Assembly (NCBI GenBank): GCA_040880365.1
Contig: JBBDIO010000302.1
Span: 1-10,290 of the forward strand
Source of the DNA: JBBDIO01 sp040880365
Lineage (GTDB): Bacteria; Chloroflexota; Anaerolineae; Caldilineales; Caldilineaceae
DNA length: 10,290 nt
Direction of reading: 5' to 3'
Below, piece by piece: positions 6,044 to 10,290 of the stretch (the first letter of the stretch is position 1; the number at the start of each line of letters is the position of its first letter). Below the pieces are notes generated by a model. The model made no database searches, had not been told where the DNA came from, and saw only the letters and a list, made by a program, of their open reading frames with translations. A program made the position numbers and the translations under genes.

Positions 6044-6152
6044 TGCGGATTGCAAACCTCGTAGCCGATCTGGCATGTTCTTATATATGTTGTATCTAAT
6101 CTATATAGTGAAGATGACCATCGTAAAGACCGTTACAAAGACCGTTGAGTGA
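6021..6152 (+). CDS. possible 43-residue hydrophobic small protein
   Basis: An ATG at 6021 opens a 43-codon frame ending in TGA at 6150-6152, inside the orphan transcription unit. The peptide begins MIYGMIYDADCKPRSRSG, has a hydrophobic stretch MFLYMLYLIYIV (residues 19-30) that could be membrane-associated, and ends in KTVTKTVE. Both period-12 duplications of the region fall in this frame as four-codon repeats, which is mildly in favour of coding. Against it, no ribosome binding site is visible before the ATG, and the AT-rich sequence makes hydrophobic codons likely by chance. No family was recognised. Confidence 0.25.
   Translation: MIYGMIYDADCKPRSRSGMFLYMLYLIYIVKMTIVKTVTKTVE
6125..6148. 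repeat. tandem duplication, period 12 (second)
   Basis: AAAGACCGTT occurs at 6125-6134 and again at 6137-6146, giving a 12-base period like the duplication 100 bases upstream. The two units are unrelated in sequence, so the shared period is notable. Confidence 0.7.
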
Positions 6153-6165
6153 TGTACTAAGTACA
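6153..6165. promoter_or_regulatory. operator-like palindrome
   Basis: TGTACTAAGTACA is a 6+6 inverted repeat around one central base. Related TGTAC motifs occur at 5923-5927, 6173-6177, 6374-6379, 6438-6443 and 6512-6517. It could bind a dimeric regulator or form a short RNA hairpin. Its position inside the predicted transcript is unusual for an operator. Confidence 0.35.
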
Positions 6166-6237
6166 GTATTGTTGTACGCAGTGTCGAAAACGATCTTTGC
6201 AGCGAATGATCTTAAACAGGTCAGTAGGTCGGCTATT

Positions 6238-6274
6238 GCCTGCCACGTGGATTGTAGTGGCGGGCTTCTTATTT
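6238..6274 (+). terminator. intrinsic terminator of the orphan unit
   Basis: GCCTGCCAC (6238-6246) pairs with GTGGCGGGC (6257-6265) in a 9-bp stem with one G-T pair and a 10-base loop. TTCTTATTT follows. The opposite strand lacks a T-run on the far side, so it works for plus-strand transcription. Confidence 0.72.
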
Positions 6275-6525
6275 CATAAGAGCCGTTTGCTCTGCCGGGG
6301 GAGACTGTTGTGGTGATTTAGTGCAATGTGGGCCAACTATTTTGCAATGCTGTTCACCAATTTGTAATGGTATTGTACACAATTGCCTGTAAAAATGCAC
6401 ATCGTCATCATTTACAGAATGTATGCTGGATTCCGGTTGTGTGTACAACGTGTCTTGCCCTGAATGTGTGGCGCGGCATTTCTGGCACAGGTAATACATG
6501 GTTAATACAGGGTGTACGCGCGTGA
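6275..6525. other. spacer before the methyltransferase gene
   Basis: About 250 bases without a supported gene. It holds a weak hairpin AGAGC/GCTCT near 6279-6294, the interrupted repeats ATTGT-AC-ACAAT (about 6371-6382) and GTTGT-GTGT-ACAAC (about 6436-6449), and the doubled TAATACA before the gene. No promoter with good hexamers at proper spacing was found, so the origin of the methyltransferase transcript is unclear. Confidence 0.4.
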
Positions 6526-7752
6526 GTGTGCGAAGTTAACGGTTCTGATTTAAAAATCACAGCCAAAAAGTCAAAGCAGGTACAGTTGCAGAACCACATG
6601 GACGCCCGGATGGCACAAAGTGTTGACGGGAATACAGCGTATACGCCCCCCGTGATGGACTATGAGGGTAGCCGCTATCGTACAGAGTTTTGGGAAGGGC
6701 AGAGTCGCCAGTACGAAGATGCGGTAGAGCGGTTAGTCTTGCAGGCAATGGTGCCTGATGTGGGACCTAGTAAATCCAGCGGAGTCAGGCAGACGCAGTT
6801 GTTTGTAACCGGGCTAGATTCCAGTGGCGCAGCTCGACGACCCGTGCGGCGCATTGCCGAAATCGGGGCCGGATTTGGTCGCCTGGCGGATCTGTATCTG
6901 GACTATGATCAGATCATTTTGTTTGATTATAGTCGCACGTTATTGCGTGATGCGGTGGAACGGTGGGGAGACGATCCCCGTTTTATCTTTGTGGCGGGGA
7001 ATGTCTACGATCTCCCTCTGGCGACGGGGAGTTTGGATGCGTTGGTGATGGTGCGCGTCATGCATCATCTGGTGGATGTACCGCGTGCGCTGAGTCAGTT
7101 GCGCCGGGTTTTGCACCACGACAGTGTGGCCGTGGTGGAATATGCCAACAAGCGGAACCTCAAGGCCTATGCGCGCTGGTTAATGGGTCGCCAGAGCTGG
7201 TCTCCCATGGTGCAGACGCCGGTCGAGTTTGTGAAGCTGAATTTCGACTTTCATCCTGCCTGGATGCAACGAAGGTTCGAGCAGGCGCGTTTTCGCGTCA
7301 TGCGCCAGGTGGCGGTCTCGCACTTCCGACTGCCCCTGCTCAAGCGTCTGGTGCCGGCTTCGATATTGGCTGGCCTGGATGCACAGCTTTTTGATCTGGG
7401 AGGCAAGTTTCCGCTTTCGCCCAGTGTTTTTGTGCGTCTGCTACCTGTTGACACGGACGCCGTGTTAAACGCCGAAGGTGTCGTTCCGGGGATGGATGCT
7501 GCTGGTTCCGGCGCCCCTGCGGGTGCCGCGTTTGAAAATATGTCTGAAGACATGCATGAAAATGCGGTGACACAGTCTTCACCGATAGATGCGCCCGAAT
7601 CTGTGGCGCAATTATTCTGTTGTCCGCGCTGTTTTGCAGAGGGAAGCTTCGAGCAGACCCAGTCGGATCGGGTGGTTTGTCGCGTGTGCGACGCTGCCTT
7701 TGGACAACAGGCAGGAATTTGGGATTTTAAGGAATTGTTACAGCCGGCTTGA
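6526..7752 (+). CDS. class I SAM-dependent methyltransferase with C-terminal Trm112-like zinc ribbon
   Basis: Up to 408 residues. The SAM-binding loop is IAEIGAGFGRLADLY (110-124), followed by the acidic strand end IILFDYS (130-136), the adenine-side motif FVAGNVYDLPL (155-165), motif IV DALVMVRVMHHL (171-182) and VAVVEYANKRN (201-211). This is a methyltransferase type 11 core. A Gly/Ala-rich linker (about 310-360) leads to a short domain with CPRC (366-369) and CRVC (385-388), ending AGIWDFKELL. Such four-Cys ribbons resemble Trm112/YcaR-type domains that partner methyltransferases. The substrate is unknown. The GTG at 6526 is the longest start, without a clear ribosome binding site. ATGs at 6598 and 6655 are alternatives, and conserved sequence probably begins near YRTEFWEG (51-58). 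It is 77 bases before rpoD in the same direction and may share its transcript. Confidence 0.85.
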   Translation: MCEVNGSDLKITAKKSKQVQLQNHMDARMAQSVDGNTAYTPPVMDYEGSRYRTEFWEGQSRQYEDAVERLVLQAMVPDVGPSKSSGVRQTQLFVTGLDSSGAARRPVRRIAEIGAGFGRLADLYLDYDQIILFDYSRTLLRDAVERWGDDPRFIFVAGNVYDLPLATGSLDALVMVRVMHHLVDVPRALSQLRRVLHHDSVAVVEYANKRNLKAYARWLMGRQSWSPMVQTPVEFVKLNFDFHPAWMQRRFEQARFRVMRQVAVSHFRLPLLKRLVPASILAGLDAQLFDLGGKFPLSPSVFVRLLPVDTDAVLNAEGVVPGMDAAGSGAPAGAAFENMSEDMHENAVTQSSPIDAPESVAQLFCCPRCFAEGSFEQTQSDRVVCRVCDAAFGQQAGIWDFKELLQPA

Positions 7753-7829
7753 TTGTCGTGGCTGGGTGGTTCGACTCTTATGGCTCGAATCGCGGCCCCA
7801 GGCAATCATTGCTAGATTGATATCGCAGA

Positions 7830-9215
7830 TTGGAGATGGCAAAGGAAATGGCAAAGCAACGACGGATGGAAGTCTCTCCAGAAGATGAGCTTAGCATGAA
7901 TTCCAACGGCGCGGCGGCAGACAGCACCGACGCACGTGAGGATGATCATGAAAATGCCGATGGTGAGGTTTCGTGGCGCAGGCCAGATATGCACCACGAA
8001 GATGAAAATAGCAGTGATGGGAATGAACACGATCCCGAAGGTGAAGAGGAAGCAACTGCCGAGTCAATGACTCCGGAAGCTGCATTGGCCTATTTGACCA
8101 ATTTGGGTCGCACCCAGGGATTTGTCAGTTTTGACGATGTATTGCGGGTCATGCCCGAGGCCGAGAGCAATATGGATGCCTTGGAAGATACGTTCGCATC
8201 GTTGTTCGACCAGGGTATTGAAGTTGGCCCGGCCCGCGAAGAGGAAGCCGAAGGCCCTTCGGACAGTGACAATGATGCGGGAGAAGAAGATGCTTTTGAT
8301 CTCAGCCAGATCGAGATTGATGATTCCATCAGCCTCTATCTGAAGGAGATTGGGCGGGTTCCCCTGCTGACTGCCGAAGAGGAAGTGTCTTTGGCGAAAC
8401 GTATGGAAAAAGGCCGCGATTCTCGCAAGACCCTGTCGCAGGGTGTGGAAGACTGGGAAGAGCGCGAACGCTTGCTGTGGTTTGTGCGCGATGGTCAGGC
8501 TGCCCAGGAACACCTCATCAAGGCCAATAGCCGTCTGGTGGTGAGTGTTGCCAAGAAGTATGTGGGCCGCGGTGTGCCCTTCCTGGATCTGATTCAGGAA
8601 GGCAATATCGGTTTGATTCGTGCGGTGAAGAAGTTTGATTTTCGCCGCGGGTTCAAGTTTAGCACCTATGCGACGTGGTGGATTCGCCAGGCGGTGACGC
8701 GTGCGATTGCCGATCAGGGGCGCACTATCCGTGTGCCTGTGCATATGTATGAGCAGATCAATCGCTTGACCCGTACCAGCCGCCAGTTGGTGCAGGAACT
8801 GGGCCGCGACCCGACCACCGAAGAGATTGCCGACGAGTTGGGCGTGACCCCGCGCAAGGTGGAACACATCATGCGCGTGAGCCAGCGTCCGTTGAGTCTG
8901 GAAATGCCGGTGGGCGAAGAAGAAGATAGCTATCTGGGTGATTTCATCGAAGATGAAGATGCCGATGCGCCTGGTGAAGCAGCCGGCCAGCAGTTGCTGC
9001 GCGAGGTGATTGACGAGATCTTCCAGAGCCTGACGCCGCGTGAAGTGCGTATTTTGCAATTGCGCTTTGGGCTGGTCGATGGCTATCAGTATACGCTAGA
9101 GGAGGTTGGCAAGAAGTTTGGCGTCACACGCGAGCGGATTCGCCAGATCGAGGCCCAGGCGCTGAGCCGTCTGCGCCACCCCAGCCGCAGCCGCAAGCTG
9201 CGCGATTATCTCTAA
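7830..9215 (+). CDS. rpoD: RNA polymerase primary sigma factor (RpoD/SigA)
   Basis: A 461-residue group 1 sigma-70 that directs core RNA polymerase to housekeeping promoters. Residues 1-80 are an acidic, probably disordered tail. Region 1.1 follows (about 81-132), then a second acidic linker, region 1.2 at DSISLYLKEIGRVPLLTAEE (165-184), and region 2 from LIKANSRLVVSVAKKYVGRG (229-248) through the -10-recognising FSTYATWWIRQAVTRAI (277-293). Region 3 begins at RVPVHMYEQINRL (301-313), and region 4 has the -35-recognising helix-turn-helix TLEEVGKKFGVTRERIRQIE (422-441). Presence of region 1.1 and the complete C-terminus argue for the primary factor rather than an alternative one. The start is uncertain among TTG 7830, ATG 7836, ATG 7848 and ATG 7866, since GGAG sits right beside the first ATG. 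A parS site and a terminator follow the stop codon. Confidence 0.96.
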   Translation: MEMAKEMAKQRRMEVSPEDELSMNSNGAAADSTDAREDDHENADGEVSWRRPDMHHEDENSSDGNEHDPEGEEEATAESMTPEAALAYLTNLGRTQGFVSFDDVLRVMPEAESNMDALEDTFASLFDQGIEVGPAREEEAEGPSDSDNDAGEEDAFDLSQIEIDDSISLYLKEIGRVPLLTAEEEVSLAKRMEKGRDSRKTLSQGVEDWEERERLLWFVRDGQAAQEHLIKANSRLVVSVAKKYVGRGVPFLDLIQEGNIGLIRAVKKFDFRRGFKFSTYATWWIRQAVTRAIADQGRTIRVPVHMYEQINRLTRTSRQLVQELGRDPTTEEIADELGVTPRKVEHIMRVSQRPLSLEMPVGEEEDSYLGDFIEDEDADAPGEAAGQQLLREVIDEIFQSLTPREVRILQLRFGLVDGYQYTLEEVGKKFGVTRERIRQIEAQALSRLRHPSRSRKLRDYL

Positions 9216-9252
9216 ATCGCACAGCAGGTCGCATGTATAACAATAGAATTTG

Positions 9253-9276
9253 AAATTGTTTCACGTGAAACAATTT
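9253..9276. promoter_or_regulatory. parS: parS site 1, ParB (Spo0J) binding palindrome
   Basis: TGTTTCACGTGAAACA (9257-9272) matches the widely conserved chromosomal parS consensus, at which ParB loads to organise chromosome segregation. The palindrome is perfect over 24 bp (9253-9276), longer than the 16-bp core. It lies 37 bases after the rpoD stop codon and before the terminator, so it is transcribed in the rpoD 3' tail. Confidence 0.88.
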
Positions 9277-9281
9277 TTGGG

Positions 9282-9320
9282 AGAGGGCTGTTGCTGCAAG
9301 CACAGTCCTCTTTTTGTTTT
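9282..9320 (+). terminator. intrinsic terminator after rpoD
   Basis: AGAGGGCTGT (9282-9291) pairs with ACAGTCCTCT (9302-9311), with one G-T pair. Two more GC pairs follow past a bulged T, around the loop TGCAA. The tract TTTTTGTTTT (9311-9320) follows. It closes the rpoD transcript. Confidence 0.85.
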
Positions 9321-9423
9321 CAGCGGCATGTCTACAGGGCCGCAACGGCTACTCGCATACACGGTCGACTGCGGACAATGCCTATCAGTCATCCAGGGGA
9401 TTTCTCCCTGTCATTGTGACCAG

Positions 9424-9452
9424 TTGCCGAAACTGCCCCGCCCCTCTATACT
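9424..9452 (+). promoter_or_regulatory. probable promoter of the STAND ATPase gene
   Basis: TTGCCG (9424-9429) and TATACT (9447-9452) are spaced by exactly 17 bases, matching four and five consensus positions. The predicted start near 9459 gives a leader of about 205 bases that ends in parS site 2. Confidence 0.5.
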
Positions 9453-9563
9453 CTGCTTGCAACAAACCTTTGCCCAACCCGCGCACGTAGACTGCGTGCT
9501 ACTTCCGTCATCCCCAAGGTCAACATAGGTTACATTGTGGGATATTTGACTTACCTACTAGCG

Positions 9564-9613
9564 TGGGCCACATGAACGACGGATCAGGCCCACCTGCCCG
9601 ATGTGAGTGATCC
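9564..9613 (+). repeat. two overlapping inverted repeats in the leader of the ATPase gene
   Basis: TGGGCC (9564-9569) can pair with GGCCCA (9587-9592). GGATCA (9581-9586), in the loop of that hairpin, can pair with TGATCC (9608-9613). The two cannot both form as simple hairpins. Another hairpin, GCACG/CGTGC, lies at 9483-9499. No terminator or ribosome binding site is clearly involved, so the significance is open. Confidence 0.35.
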
Positions 9614-9656
9614 CCCGTCAGTCACGTCAGCGACTACACCAACGCTACCGCGGAAC

Positions 9657-9672
9657 TGTTTCACGTGAAACA
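9657..9672. promoter_or_regulatory. parS: parS site 2, overlapping a probable start codon
   Basis: A second perfect copy of TGTTTCACGTGAAACA, exactly 400 bp from the first. Outside the 16-bp core the flanks differ (CTGTTTC... and ...GAAACACT), so this is not a duplication of the longer 24-bp palindrome. The GTG in its centre (9665-9667) is the only plausible start codon of the following gene. Confidence 0.88.
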
Positions 9673-10290
9673 CTACCCAACCAATGCCCATACATCCAAT
9701 CCACTCCTTCCCCGCCCCCGCCTTGTGCGCCGCATCCAACAGGCATTCGACGCGACTCACTATCGGGGAACGGTCGTCGTCCTTGCCGCGCCTGGCTATG
9801 GCAAAAGCGTGCTACTCGGTGAATACGCCGCTTCGCATCCCGGTGCAACAATCATCGCCCTGCGTCCACACCAGCTGGAACTGACACAATTTCAGGCGCA
9901 GATGGCGCGCGTCGCAACCTCTGCGCCCATTCTGGTGGATGACATCCACTTACTGGACCAGGCATCCGAAATTACTGCCTGGTTGCTAGAAGAACTTACC
10001 TCCGCCGCGCGCCCGTGGATTCTGGCAGGCCGCTATGCGCCGCCGGCGCTTTGCACCCACCATGCAGTGGCGCTCACGCTGAACAGCACAGACCTGGTCT
10101 TTACACCTACCGAAAGCCGACATCTACTAACTCGTCCCCTACCTTCCCACCTGGATGTACAATTACCCACTGCCGACTGGCAGCGCTGGCACAAACAGAC
10201 CGGCGGTTGGCCGCTGGCCGTATCGGTCCTCTTGCGCCGAGACGCGACCACACTTTCAATCCTCCCACAAGGGTCAGCGCATCTCCCCGC
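9665..10290 (+). CDS. MalT/LuxR-like STAND ATPase regulator, N-terminal part
   Basis: An open frame of 208 codons running off the window. From the GTG at 9665 it reads KHYPTNAHTSNPLLPRPRLV, where LPRPRL near residue 15-20 is the usual lead-in of MalT-type regulators. Walker A is AAPGYGKSVLL (41-51), Walker B is ILVDDIHLLD (89-98), and later TGGWPLAVSVLLRR resembles the family's GWP motif. Proteins of this type are ATP-dependent signal-transducing transcription activators, with a C-terminal repeat sensor and often a LuxR helix-turn-helix. Those parts would lie beyond the edge and are not seen. Only about 40 residues separate the Walker motifs, where relatives usually have roughly twice that. 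The upstream frame is closed by TGA at 9608-9610, and no ATG or other good start lies between. GGA at 9652-9654 is the only weak ribosome binding site. Confidence 0.78.
   Translation, partial: MKHYPTNAHTSNPLLPRPRLVRRIQQAFDATHYRGTVVVLAAPGYGKSVLLGEYAASHPGATIIALRPHQLELTQFQAQMARVATSAPILVDDIHLLDQASEITAWLLEELTSAARPWILAGRYAPPALCTHHAVALTLNSTDLVFTPTESRHLLTRPLPSHLDVQLPTADWQRWHKQTGGWPLAVSVLLRRDATTLSILPQGSAHLP

Larger units (their letters stand above)
5977..6274 (+). ncRNA. candidate small RNA or small mRNA, about 290 nt, orphan transcription unit
   Basis: A strong promoter ends at 5970 and an intrinsic terminator lies at 6238-6274, with no standard-size coding region between. Predicted internal structure includes CTACGA (6038-6043) with TCGTAG (6059-6064), extendable by GAT/ATC past a 3-base bulge, and GTAA/TTAC around 6123-6136. 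Two tandem duplications of period 12 also lie inside. None of the signature motifs of RNase P RNA, tmRNA or SRP RNA was recognised; a 6S-type RNA cannot be judged by eye. The region could equally be a terminated leader of the methyltransferase gene, or an mRNA for the 43-codon frame at 6021-6152. The transcript is inferred from its two ends only. Confidence 0.45.

Noticed and set aside
5826..6225. 10-bp direct repeat ACAGGTCAGT at 5826-5835 and 6216-6225 as a mobile-element boundary
   Set aside because: No inverted terminal repeats or transposase-like frame lie between the copies; a single 10-mer match in this length can be chance.
7768..7793. tRNA-like GGTTCGA...TCGAATC before rpoD
   Set aside because: The spacing does not fit a T arm, and no acceptor, D or anticodon arms could be built around it.
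8064..9059. 331-codon minus-strand frame opposite rpoD
   Set aside because: It is the antisense shadow of conserved sigma-70 regions; His/Gln-rich translation is typical of such artefacts.
9250..9528. 92-codon frame beginning MKLFHVKQF through parS site 1
   Set aside because: Its start is made of the parS palindrome and the rest crosses the rpoD terminator; no protein family features.

Overview
The window looks like chromosomal DNA of a moderately GC-rich bacterium, most plausibly a member of the Chloroflexota. That is an inference from the style of the proteins: the ArgD active-site context TAAKPLAGGLPIGA, a one-domain GNAT-type N-acetylglutamate synthase inside an arg cluster, a RpoD with an acidic N-terminal tail, and a MalT-like STAND ATPase. 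No marker here fixes the taxon. No insertion sequence, phage gene, CRISPR array, tRNA or rRNA was found.

Left half (1-5080, minus strand): an arginine gene cluster read right to left as argC - argB - argD - argA - carA. ArgA acetylates glutamate, ArgB phosphorylates it, ArgC reduces it, ArgD transaminates it, and CarA would supply carbamoyl phosphate for the citrulline step. A TTGACA-17-TAGACT promoter at 5051-5079 is followed by a leader ending in a strong intrinsic terminator (4901-4931) about 110 bases before the argC start. The leader can also form competing hairpins, so argC and the genes behind it are probably controlled by attenuation. Two gaps inside the cluster hold compact inverted-repeat structures. 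ArgC and ArgA carry low-complexity inserts built from short tandem repeats. carA at the left edge is broken by three in-frame stops although its homology continues past them.

Middle (5081-6525): a spacer with three G-run repeats, a stand-alone GNAT acetyltransferase on the plus strand, then about 800 bases of AT-richer DNA without a standard-size gene. This stretch contains a very good promoter (TTGAAA-17-TATACT with an extended -10) and, about 270 bases after it, a good intrinsic terminator. It is a candidate orphan transcript, either a small RNA or an mRNA for a 43-residue hydrophobic peptide.

Right part (6526-10290, plus strand): a SAM-dependent methyltransferase with a C-terminal Trm112-like zinc ribbon, then the primary sigma factor RpoD/SigA, then a MalT/LuxR-like STAND ATPase regulator running off the edge. 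Two perfect parS sites (TGTTTCACGTGAAACA) lie exactly 400 bp apart. One is between the rpoD stop codon and its terminator. The other overlaps the probable GTG start codon of the ATPase gene. They suggest a ParB loading zone, and hence that this locus may be near the chromosome origin.

The most notable items are the parS pair with its start-codon overlap, the arg leader attenuator, the orphan transcription unit at 5942-6274, the interrupted carA, and a three-way-junction fold between argB and argD.
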